Assembly (NCBI GenBank): GCA_002733155.1
Contig: NVUO01000023.1
Coordinates: 1,923 to 12,419, forward strand
DNA from: Sulfurimonas sp.
GTDB lineage: Bacteria > Campylobacterota > Campylobacteria > Campylobacterales > Sulfurimonadaceae
Direction of reading: 5' to 3'
Length of the DNA: 10,497 bases
In this document: one piece after another, positions 1 through 5,598 of the stretch
How the letters are laid out: each line of letters opens with the position of its first letter
Numbering within the stretch: position 1 is the stretch's first letter
Translations under genes and position numbers: made by a program
The notes under the pieces: model-generated
What the model saw: only the letters and a program-made list of their open reading frames with translations
What the model was told of the DNA's origin: nothing
The model's database searches: none

Positions 1-60
1 ATTACTTCTAACGAAAACTCAGAATTAAGTATAGACTAAAAATTTCAAAAAAAACAACAT

Positions 61-92
61 ACGAGCTTACGAAATACAATGTAGTAAGTCGT
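61..92. repeat. Small inverted repeat / hairpin upstream of the toxin-antitoxin genes
   Basis: The arms ACGAGCTTAC (61-70) and GTAAGTCGT (84-92) pair over nine base pairs with one bulged G at 65 and a 13-nt loop. No T-run follows, so it is not a good terminator. The whole 1-142 stretch has no convincing reading frame and is locally richer in G and C (about 61-120) than its surroundings. It could be the tail of a dispersed repeat or a truncated neighbour, but nothing else in the window matches it. Confidence 0.3.
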
Positions 93-142
93 GGATGAGT
101 CAGCAAACGGAGTGCGGTAGATTATTTTAATTAAATCTAAGC

Positions 143-148
143 TATAAT
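143..148 (+). promoter_or_regulatory. Probable -10 box of the toxin-antitoxin operon
   Basis: A perfect TATAAT lies about 13 nt upstream of an AAGGA ribosome binding site (162-166). No -35 hexamer is visible, which is usual for Campylobacterota sigma-70 promoters. If this is the promoter, the ATG at 147 lies inside the -10 box and cannot be the antitoxin start. Confidence 0.5.
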
Positions 149-180
149 GATAAAAATTTATAAGGATTTATTTATAAACA

Positions 181-465
181 TTGAAAGTGCAAAAAAAAAT
201 ATTATCGAGATATATCAAGATAATAGTGATAAAAAAGAATAGAGATGAAGAAGAACTGCAATTAATGGTAGAATTGTTGGAGCTTCAACTGAGGGTTATT
301 CTAATAAATCAGGAAGATACGAGTGGTGCAAAAACCAAAATTGAAACTAAAACAAAATGGGGTAAATTCGCCGACAAAATGGATGGAATATTTACACCAG
401 AAATTGTTAAACATATAAGTACTAGTCGTAAAGAAGCTAGAGATAATTTTATAGCTAATATTTAA
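181..465 (+). CDS. VapB-like antitoxin, probably frameshifted near its N-terminus
   Basis: This is the likely antitoxin partner of the PIN toxin that starts 3 nt after its stop. The C-terminal half, with the motif KWGKFADKMDGIFTPEIVKH followed by a Ser/Arg/Lys-rich helix, looks like the toxin-binding tail of small type II antitoxins. The first 19 codons from the TTG at 181 are an Ile/Lys-rich string that looks like the wrong frame. The overlapping frame (174-239) reads INIESAKKNIIEIYQDNSDK, which suits an antitoxin helix better, and stops at TAG 240-242. Removing one A from the A6 run at 230-235 would join the two frames into one protein of about 95 residues. The AAGGA site at 162-166 is correctly spaced for a start at 174, but that codon is ATA, so the original ATG may be lost. 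Alternatives are a real TTG start at 181 with poor spacing, transcriptional slippage, or a sequencing error. Confidence 0.6.
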   Translation: MKVQKKILSRYIKIIVIKKNRDEEELQLMVELLELQLRVILINQEDTSGAKTKIETKTKWGKFADKMDGIFTPEIVKHISTSRKEARDNFIANI

Positions 466-468
466 TAT

Positions 469-927
469 ATGAAAACAATTTACCTACTAGACACTAATAT
501 AATTTCATATCTAGCAGACCCAAATTCTCCATATAGAGATAAAATTAAAAAGAAACTTTTATCATTATCGGAAGATGATATTGTAAGTGTTTCTATAATT
601 ACTTTATATGAACTATCGTATGGATTAAATACATTTGATGGTGCTAGTGAAAATAAATATATTTTTGAGGATGGTCTAATGTTTATTAGAGAGTACCTTG
701 ACATATATTCTTTAGATATTGCAGAAGTAGATATTTTTGGTATTTTAAAATCTGAATATAAAGAATCTACAGGAATAGCTAAAACAGCAATTAAAAAAAA
801 AGACTTAGATTTTTTGATACTTGCAACTGCAATAAATCATAATGCTGTATTAGTTAGTAATGATACAATTTTTAGCAAGATAGCCCAAACCTCACCAAAT
901 TTAAAATATGAAAATTGGACAAAATAA
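469..927 (+). CDS. PIN-domain ribonuclease toxin (VapC family)
   Basis: A 152-residue PIN-domain protein of the length usual for VapC toxins, which are Mg2+-dependent RNases that cut RNA when not held by their antitoxin. The acidic metal-binding residues are all visible: D8 in LLDTNIIS, E48 in TLYELSYG, D114 in DLDFLILATAI, and D132 in LVSNDTIF. The catalytic site therefore looks intact. The start is the ATG two bases after the antitoxin stop (TAA, tat, ATG). There is no good ribosome binding site of its own, so translation is probably coupled to the antitoxin. That makes the apparent antitoxin damage notable. The specific RNA target cannot be told from sequence. It is less likely to be a metabolic PIN nuclease, because the antitoxin neighbour and short length fit the toxin role. 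Confidence 0.85.
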   Translation: MKTIYLLDTNIISYLADPNSPYRDKIKKKLLSLSEDDIVSVSIITLYELSYGLNTFDGASENKYIFEDGLMFIREYLDIYSLDIAEVDIFGILKSEYKESTGIAKTAIKKKDLDFLILATAINHNAVLVSNDTIFSKIAQTSPNLKYENWTK

Positions 928-1032
928 AATTTTATCAAATAGTTTTTCTATTACACTCTATTTAAAAGCCTCGTTTGTATTCTCAAAATAAACTGACTAA
1001 TTCTAAAAATAAAATAATAAATATAAGGTAGT

Positions 1033-1055
1033 ACAAGTCTCCACCTTGTTTTTTT
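1033..1055 (+). terminator. Candidate rho-independent terminator after the toxin gene
   Basis: ACAAG (1033-1037) pairs with CTTGT (1045-1049) around a 7-nt loop and runs straight into seven T residues (1049-1055). The stem is short and only modestly GC-rich, so efficiency is uncertain. It is 105 nt past the toxin stop. The stretch 928-1032 holds no gene that can be supported. Confidence 0.4.
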
Positions 1056-1104
1056 GATTGTAATTTTTTTAACGATTAGCACTTTATTTTTTAAATTGTT
1101 GATT

Positions 1105-1350
1105 ATGAATAAAAATGTATTAACTGATGTTACTATGAATATATTAGGTGCTTGATATTTAGATTTGAAATTCTTAGTTGATTTAGTAGAAGAACATAAA
1201 ATTGATTTATACGATGTTATGGATTCTATTGAATTTAACTTTTGAAAAGATTATAAGTTAGATATTAATATTATTATCTATGAAGTTTTATCTACTATAG
1301 CCTGTAAATTTATCTCTGAAAATTCAGAACTGTTTGAAGATGAGGCTTAA
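1105..1350 (+). pseudogene. Unknown small protein gene interrupted by two in-frame TGA codons
   Basis: From the ATG at 1105 a single frame of 81 codons runs to TAA 1348-1350 with only two interruptions, TGA at 1153-1155 and TGA at 1243-1245. The translation is protein-like and acidic: the stretch between the two TGAs contains VDLVEEHKIDLYDVMDSIE, and the C-terminus ends NSELFEDEA. Both TGA codons sit in contexts where Trp fits (GA-X-YLDL and FNF-X-KDYK), so each is one TGG-to-TGA change from an intact gene. I do not recognise the family. No GC-rich hairpin follows either TGA, which argues against selenocysteine. All other genes here use TGG for Trp, so the genetic code appears standard. No ribosome binding site is seen before the ATG. 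The simplest reading is a decaying gene beside a mobile element. Confidence 0.5.
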
Positions 1351-1371
1351 TGAAAAATTCTGGGGTCTAAA
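1351..1371 (+). repeat. Terminal inverted repeat of the insertion sequence, left end
   Basis: The outer end begins TGAAAAATTC and continues GGGGTC; all 21 bases are matched in reverse complement by 2400-2420. It abuts the stop codon of the interrupted 1105-1350 gene. Confidence 0.85.
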
Positions 1372-1374
1372 TAA

Positions 1375-2349
1375 TTATTTTTTCTTATAACTTACTAAAT
1401 AATCATCGACCATCTTTAGCTTTAAACTTTCACTAAATCCATTGTGTACTTTGAGTAGCTTTTTACCCTCAAGGGGCACCTAGTCATAGGAGAAAAGACA
1501 CCACCATCTATTGCATTTGTAGTGTTGTTGATTTTAATTTTTTTATGCTTTTTATAAGTAAAAAGGTAAGGTAAATTTGTTTTTAAACTTCGATAAGCTG
1601 ACACAAGTTTTTGATGAGTAAATGATTCTTTTAATGTGTCAGGATTTATAGTCCTTTCTGCTAAAAAATATTTATGCTTTTCATGCCAATCATTTAGCTT
1701 ATTTGTAAAAATAGTTTGAGTTGTTGATGTCAGGTTGTACATAATCTTTTGAAGATCTTTACCAGCCTCTAATCTAGGATGCATTGTCATATATCTCTGT
1801 ATTACTTTCTTTTGATGAAAGTGGCACATTTGTACTGGATAATCTCTAAGAGCCTTGTATAAGCCTCTTTTCCCATCAATTATGATGGCTTTCACTTCAT
1901 ATCCTAAATCTAGTATTCTTTGGAGAAGTTGCTTGTAGTCTTTAGCAAGTTCACTCTGAACATGTTTCCAAATAAGAACTTCACCTAATAAAATATCCTT
2001 GAAAATCAGTGTACCAAGTTTATCTTTTTTCTTTCCGTAGAATGTAGCATCGCATACTATAACTACTGCTCTTGGAGTATGAGTTTTTTCTACTGGTTCA
2101 TACTCAAATATTTGCTTCCTAATCCATGGAATACTACGATTATAATCTTCATCTAGATGCATTAAAATTTGTCTTCTATAAACATACTTTTTAAAAATGA
2201 TTTCTTGTAAGTTTTTAGGTCTTCTTTTTGATTGAAACTTCTTGTTGCAATCATTACATCTATATCTTTGAATACATCGTCTTATGCCTATCTTTTTCGT
2301 GTTATTTTTTAGACAACTTGGGCATATTTTTGCAGTTTTTTACATCCAT
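1375..2349 (-). pseudogene. IS256-like transposase, broken by two frameshifts
   Basis: Read on the minus strand, the gene begins at ATG 2349-2347 (MDVK...) but shifts frame at the T6 run 2336-2341 (A6 in the sense strand); one base fewer would join it to the main frame. The main frame, open from 2339 to 1422, first encodes a zinc ribbon (CPSC, then CNDC about 21 residues later). The DDE core follows with Asp in VIVCDATFYG, Asp in AIIIDGKRGL, and the CHFHQKK motif. NTTNAIDGG near the end probably holds the third acidic residue. Near 1473-1476 (a run of four G) the frame shifts again. The true C-terminus, KKLLKVHNGFSESLKLKMVDDYL, continues in another frame to TAA at 1377-1375. Without the lesions the product would be about 320 residues. 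The longest intact piece, from ATG 2162, lacks the zinc ribbon and the normal C-terminus, so it is unlikely to work. Confidence 0.8.
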
Positions 2350-2399
2350 TTATAAATAAACCTTTGTTTACTATCAATATACCATACTTTCAAGCACTT

Positions 2400-2420
2400 T
2401 TTAGACCCCAGAATTTTTCA
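2400..2420 (-). repeat. Terminal inverted repeat of the insertion sequence, right end
   Basis: An exact 21-bp reverse complement of 1351-1371, ending GAATTTTTCA on the + strand and followed by TTAA. The transposase start lies about 50 bp inside this end. No gene is seen between here and 2563 apart from the promoter below. Confidence 0.85.
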
Positions 2421-2523
2421 TTAAACCACATTAAATACAAGAATAAAATATCCAACTAACATATCACTAAGGATTCTATGTCATAATTAGTTTTGCAGAA
2501 TAAAGTAAATGATATGGGCATAT

Positions 2524-2529
2524 TATAAT
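2524..2529 (+). promoter_or_regulatory. Probable -10 box of the four-gene envelope/two-component operon
   Basis: A perfect TATAAT lies 24 nt upstream of the AAAGGAAG ribosome binding site (2553-2560) of the first gene. No -35 box is recognisable. It is the only good promoter candidate before 5414, which supports co-transcription of the next four genes. Confidence 0.45.
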
Positions 2530-2563
2530 ATTTGCTTGTTAATACATTATATAAAGGAAGTAT

Positions 2564-2899
2564 TTGAAGCTTATTATAAACTCATTATCATTATTTATAA
2601 TTTTGGGGCACTTCATACTATCTGCAGCCGATATAAGTATTGATTTACAAATACAAAACATTAAAAATGCTCCAGCGGAAAAAAGAGTTATTTTGATGAA
2701 TAAGCTTAAACTACAAATGGTACAAATGAATCAAAAAGACCGTGCGAGTGCTATAAGTAAATTACAAGAAAAAATGCAATCTCATCAAAATAACAACCCA
2801 ACATCAAAAAACCAATGGATACATCAAGATATAGATAAATATAACCATTCTAATGATGTAAATTTTAATCAAACAAATCAACAGATACAAAATAAGTAA
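2564..2899 (+). CDS. Small exported Met/Gln/Asn-rich protein, possibly DUF1104- or Spy/CpxP-like
   Basis: A 111-residue protein starting at TTG, five bases after AAGGA; no ATG is available nearby. Residues 1-21 are a signal peptide (basic start, hydrophobic core, LSAA end), so the protein is probably periplasmic. Residues about 25-75 form one or two charged helices (APAEKRVILMNKLKLQMVQM, then NQKDRASAISKLQEKMQ) with regularly spaced Met and Leu. The last 35 residues are polar and rich in Asn and Gln. The helix pattern recalls the Campylobacterota DUF1104 proteins and, more loosely, Spy/CpxP-type periplasmic proteins that bind misfolded proteins or metal and feed back on a sensor kinase. That likeness is pattern recognition only. 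It is first in the operon, ending 13 nt before the next gene's preferred start. Confidence 0.7.
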   Translation: MKLIINSLSLFIILGHFILSAADISIDLQIQNIKNAPAEKRVILMNKLKLQMVQMNQKDRASAISKLQEKMQSHQNNNPTSKNQWIHQDIDKYNHSNDVNFNQTNQQIQNK

Positions 2900-2912
2900 A
2901 TTGAGGAAAAAA

Positions 2913-3728
2913 TTGAAATATATAATAAGTTTAATATTAATACTTAACATAAACGTTTTTGCTTACAGCGATAAAGATATGGATGGTGTAGAGAATTTTT
3001 TAGATAGATGTCCGGGGACAGCTATTACAGATTTAGTAGATTTTAATGGTTGTAGTATAAAGAGTTTAATTTCTAATCATCATTTTGACATAATATTAGG
3101 TATAGCCTATTCTAAATCAGACTATTTGGTATCTGATCCTATACAAACTATAACTAAATCACTTCAGATAGATTATTTTTATAAAGACTTTACCTTACAA
3201 ATATATAGTTCAACTTATGACTTAAGTAATGATTTTATTAATGACAATGGTTTAAATGACACTATTGTATCGGGATACTACAGATTTAAAATTTATGATA
3301 ATTTACTTCTTAATTTGGGTATTGGTGTTATTTTACCTACGTACGATACTTATTCTAAAAATATACATAATAAAATAGATTATATTAGTTCAATTAATTT
3401 AAATTATGCAATAAATAATACCAATATATTTACAAGTTATAAATATACAATTGTTAATGATTATGATTCAAATGCTATAATTGACTTTAAAAATACAAAT
3501 TCTTATAATTTTGGTCTTGGACACTACCTTACCCAAAAAGTTTATATATCATCTTCTTATAATAATTCTCAAAGTATTTATTCAAAGATACCAGATATAC
3601 AAAACGCATCAGTTTATTTGTATTACAGTATTGATCAACACTGGTTTAGTAGTTTTTCTTATGCTTATGGTTTAAGTGAGAGTGCGAGTAAACATTACGC
3701 ATCTATGCGTATAGGATATTATTTTTAG
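2913..3728 (+). CDS. Outer-membrane beta-barrel protein with a thrombospondin type 3 calcium-binding repeat
   Basis: An exported protein of 271 residues. The TTG at 2913 is chosen because GAGGA (2903-2907) lies five bases upstream; the earlier in-frame TTG at 2901 would overlap this site and add four residues. Residues 1-17 are a signal peptide ending VFA. Residues 20-47 hold one thrombospondin type 3-like loop, DKDMDGVENFLDRCPG, with D20, D22, D24 and D31 placed to bind Ca2+, and C33 and C47 able to form a disulfide. The rest is a run of alternating polar/hydrophobic, aromatic-rich strands ending in Phe (RIGYYF), the usual C-terminal signal of outer-membrane barrels. There is no OmpA peptidoglycan-binding domain. 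It may be a porin or surface protein regulated by the downstream two-component pair; its substrate is unknown. Confidence 0.75.
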   Translation: MKYIISLILILNINVFAYSDKDMDGVENFLDRCPGTAITDLVDFNGCSIKSLISNHHFDIILGIAYSKSDYLVSDPIQTITKSLQIDYFYKDFTLQIYSSTYDLSNDFINDNGLNDTIVSGYYRFKIYDNLLLNLGIGVILPTYDTYSKNIHNKIDYISSINLNYAINNTNIFTSYKYTIVNDYDSNAIIDFKNTNSYNFGLGHYLTQKVYISSSYNNSQSIYSKIPDIQNASVYLYYSIDQHWFSSFSYAYGLSESASKHYASMRIGYYF

Positions 3729-3736
3729 GATACATT

Positions 3737-4369
3737 ATGAAAAAAAAAATATTACTTCTTGAGGATGATAGAGACTTAGGTTTAACTATAAAAGAGCTAC
3801 TTGAATTTGATGGTTATGATGTAAGCTTAGTAATAGATGGTGAACAAGCAGCAGAAATTTCTTATGAGAAAAAATTTGATTTATATGTCTTTGATATTAA
3901 TGTACCTGAAATTAATGGTTTTGACCTTTTAGATGGACTTAGAAAGGTGGATGATAATACCCCAGCTATTTTTATCTCAGCCTTGGTTGATTTGGAATCT
4001 ATATCACGTGGTTTTAAAGTTGGTGCAGATGACTATATAAAAAAACCATTTTTTCCTGAAGAGTTACTAATTAGAGTTAATGCCAAATTTGTAAATAAAC
4101 ATCAAGAGTTAGTTTATAAAAACCTTAGTTATGATATACAAAAAAAAATTATTCGCAAAGATGGTGAAATTTTAGCATTGGGTGATGTACAGGAGAGACT
4201 TTTTGATATCTTTATAAGTAATATTGGTCAAATTCTTGATAAAAGTGTTTTGATGGACTGTTTAGAGAACCCATCTCCTACTGCCCTTAGAGTAGCTTTA
4301 AGTAAACTTAAAAAAACTACAGGTTTTGATATTAAAAATATTCGTGGTACTGGATATATACTTGAATAA
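3737..4369 (+). CDS. OmpR/PhoB-family response regulator
   Basis: A 210-residue DNA-binding response regulator. The receiver domain (1-118) has the acidic pair E9/D10, the phospho-acceptor D53 in VFDINVPEINGFDLL, the switch residue S81 and the invariant K103 in YIKKP. The C-terminal domain (about 125-210) is a winged helix, ending RGTGYILE as OmpR-type wings do. AGGA overlapping the upstream stop (3727-3730) is six bases before the ATG. The gene follows the barrel protein by 8 nt and overlaps the kinase by 8 nt, so it is surely phosphorylated by that kinase. A reasonable target is its own operon promoter, but no repeated binding site is obvious there. It is somewhat shorter than PhoB (about 229 residues). 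Confidence 0.93.
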   Translation: MKKKILLLEDDRDLGLTIKELLEFDGYDVSLVIDGEQAAEISYEKKFDLYVFDINVPEINGFDLLDGLRKVDDNTPAIFISALVDLESISRGFKVGADDYIKKPFFPEELLIRVNAKFVNKHQELVYKNLSYDIQKKIIRKDGEILALGDVQERLFDIFISNIGQILDKSVLMDCLENPSPTALRVALSKLKKTTGFDIKNIRGTGYILE

Positions 4370-5414
4370 GATTGAATTAGAATCATATTACAAAAGTTTT
4401 TTTCTTTTTTTCTTTTCTATGGGTAGTTTGATTAGCACTATCTTTTACATAAATTTTGCAAAAGGGGAACGAGATTTAAATGAGAATATTTTTGCCCAAA
4501 TGCGTATCTGTAATTTTGATTTAAAATGTGAAAAGTTCAAAATAGATTTTGTAATAGCAGGAAAAGATGCATATTATGTATTACATAAAAATGAAGATGG
4601 TTTATATGCGAACTTCCCAATTTCAGGAGCTAAGAAGAATATCTTAAAGGTACAATTTGTAAAAGAAAATTATGAAAAAGAACTTTGGTTAATAAAAAAA
4701 GAATTATTAATCGAGTATATATTTATGATAATTATAGTTTTAATTTTATCATTTATCTTTTCTTACCTTTCTCTTTCACCACTGCGGAAATCTCTGGAGT
4801 TAACTCAAGAGTTTGTAAAAGATATCTTGCATGACTTTAATACACCCTTATCAACGCTTCGTCTTAATGCTTCAATGTTAAAAAGAGAGATAGCACAAAA
4901 TGATAAATTAGATAGAATTGAAAAAAGTGTAAGTTCTGTTTTAGAATTACAATCTCATCTTAGATCTTATTTAAATAATACTCAAGGTGAAAAAGAAAAT
5001 TTTAATTTATTGGATATACTTAAAGAGAACATATTACTTCTTGAAAATAACCATCCTGAACTATCTTTTCATACGGAGTTAAGTAGCTGTGAGTTATATA
5101 CATTTAAAGATTCTTTTGTAAGAATTGTTGATAATCTTCTTTCTAATGCTGTAAAATATAATAAACATAATGGAAGTATTAGTATTATTTACGATAAAAG
5201 TAAAAAAATATTACATATAATTGATACAGGTAGGGGTATAAAGTATCCAAATAAGGTATTTGAGCGTTTTTACAAAGAACAAGAACGAGGCATAGGTATA
5301 GGTTTAAATATCGTAAAAAAGCTTTGTGAAGAGCTTGGCATAAATATATCTGTAAAAAGTACATTTGCTAAGGGAAGCACTTTTTCTCTCCATATAAAAT
5401 CATTATTAGTCTAA
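4362..5414 (+). CDS. Membrane sensor histidine kinase
   Basis: A 350-residue sensor kinase. The start chosen is TTG 4362, which overlaps the regulator's stop (TTGAATAA) with GGA seven bases upstream. An ATG at 4326 lies deep inside the regulator gene and would add 12 residues. Transmembrane segments span about 12-32 and 118-141 and frame a periplasmic sensor of about 85 residues containing C50 and C56 (ICNFDLKC). The phospho-acceptor is H157 in LHDFNTPLSTLRL, a variant of the usual HELRTPL. The ATPase domain has an N-box (RIVDNLLSNAVKYN, about 254-267), a G1 box (DTGRGI, 288-293), an F-box (FERFYKEQE) and a G2 box (GIGIGLNIVKK, 310-320), so catalysis looks intact. There is no HAMP domain of normal length. 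The signal is unknown; the cysteine pair could sense redox state or form a structural disulfide. Confidence 0.9.
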   Translation: MNKIELESYYKSFFLFFFSMGSLISTIFYINFAKGERDLNENIFAQMRICNFDLKCEKFKIDFVIAGKDAYYVLHKNEDGLYANFPISGAKKNILKVQFVKENYEKELWLIKKELLIEYIFMIIIVLILSFIFSYLSLSPLRKSLELTQEFVKDILHDFNTPLSTLRLNASMLKREIAQNDKLDRIEKSVSSVLELQSHLRSYLNNTQGEKENFNLLDILKENILLLENNHPELSFHTELSSCELYTFKDSFVRIVDNLLSNAVKYNKHNGSISIIYDKSKKILHIIDTGRGIKYPNKVFERFYKEQERGIGIGLNIVKKLCEELGINISVKSTFAKGSTFSLHIKSLLV

Positions 5415-5531
5415 TTGAACTCTCTGAACAATTAGCTATTAGATTCTAAATCAAGTTTAGAATGACTGACTCATCGTCATTCCAGGCTTGACCTGGAATC
5501 TATTTATTGGATTAATCAGAGAGTTCAATTA
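5412..5531. repeat. 120-bp nested palindromic element (REP/MITE-like)
   Basis: The outer arms are a perfect 16-bp inverted repeat: TAATTGAACTCTCTGA at 5412-5427 and its complement at 5516-5531. Inside are two related 25-bp arms in opposite orientation (5442-5466 and 5476-5500), nearly evenly placed with 14- and 15-nt spacers. Each inner arm also folds by itself: ATTCTAAA/TTTAGAAT with loop TCAAG, and ATTCCAGG/CCTGGAAT with loop CTTGA. The two arms differ only by transitions at six positions. The kinase stop codon (5412-5414) forms part of the outer arm. The ATTCC...GGAAT core resembles palindromes dispersed through many bacterial genomes. There is no T-run, so any terminator role would be weak or rho-assisted. 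Confidence 0.8.
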
Positions 5532-5552
5532 ACATCTTACACTTCGCTAACA

Positions 5553-5588
5553 CTCTTGTATTATAATTCTCTCAACAAAATACAAGAG
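5553..5588. promoter_or_regulatory. 10-bp perfect inverted repeat linking -10 box and ribosome binding site of the DUF4214 gene
   Basis: CTCTTGTATT (5553-5562) is exactly complementary to AATACAAGAG (5579-5588) across a 16-nt spacer. The left arm ends at the first base of the TATAAT box and the right arm contains the first half of AGAGGA, the ribosome binding site. It could be an operator for a dimeric repressor or, in readthrough RNA from upstream, a hairpin hiding the ribosome binding site. Confidence 0.5.
5562..5567 (+). promoter_or_regulatory. Probable -10 box of the DUF4214 protein gene
   Basis: A perfect TATAAT 32 nt before the ATG. A loose -35 (TTACAC, 5537-5542) is 19 nt upstream, longer than ideal. 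Its position just beyond the 120-bp palindrome suggests an independent transcription unit. Confidence 0.5.
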
Positions 5589-5598
5589 GACTTAGCTT

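Larger units (their letters stand above)
1351..2420 (-). mobile_element. Complete-ended but inactive insertion sequence (IS256-like, zinc-ribbon variant), 1070 bp
   Basis: The element is bounded by 21-bp perfect terminal inverted repeats (1351-1371 and 2400-2420). It carries one minus-strand transposase gene that fills nearly all of it. TTAA flanks it on both sides (1347-1350 and 2421-2424). Because TTAA is a palindrome, this may be a 4-bp target duplication or simply four more base pairs of inverted repeat. Family assignment rests on the transposase: a CxxC...CxxC zinc ribbon, then a DDE-type core with a CHFH motif, as in the variant zinc-binding branch of IS256. The transposase is broken, so the copy can move only if a related enzyme acts on it. 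Confidence 0.8.

Noticed and set aside
147..149. ATG 147 as antitoxin start
   Set aside because: It overlaps the TATAAT box and lies upstream of the AAGGA ribosome binding site.
191..199. A9 tract as the site of the antitoxin frameshift
   Set aside because: Switching frame there would discard the antitoxin-like IIEIYQDNSDK segment; the A6 tract at 230-235 gives a better continuous protein.
480..704. Minus-strand 74-codon frame opposite the toxin gene
   Set aside because: It lies entirely within the strongly supported PIN toxin gene and has no recognisable motif.
1153..1245. Selenocysteine reading of the two TGA codons
   Set aside because: No stable hairpin follows either TGA, and Trp fits both contexts better than Cys/Sec.
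1105..1350. Whole-genome reassignment of TGA to Trp
   Set aside because: The intact genes here use TGG for Trp and contain no internal TGA, so nothing else supports a changed code.
3481..3675. 64-codon + frame inside the outer-membrane protein gene
   Set aside because: Out-of-frame shadow; an Ile/Leu-rich low-complexity translation typical of A/T-rich coding DNA.
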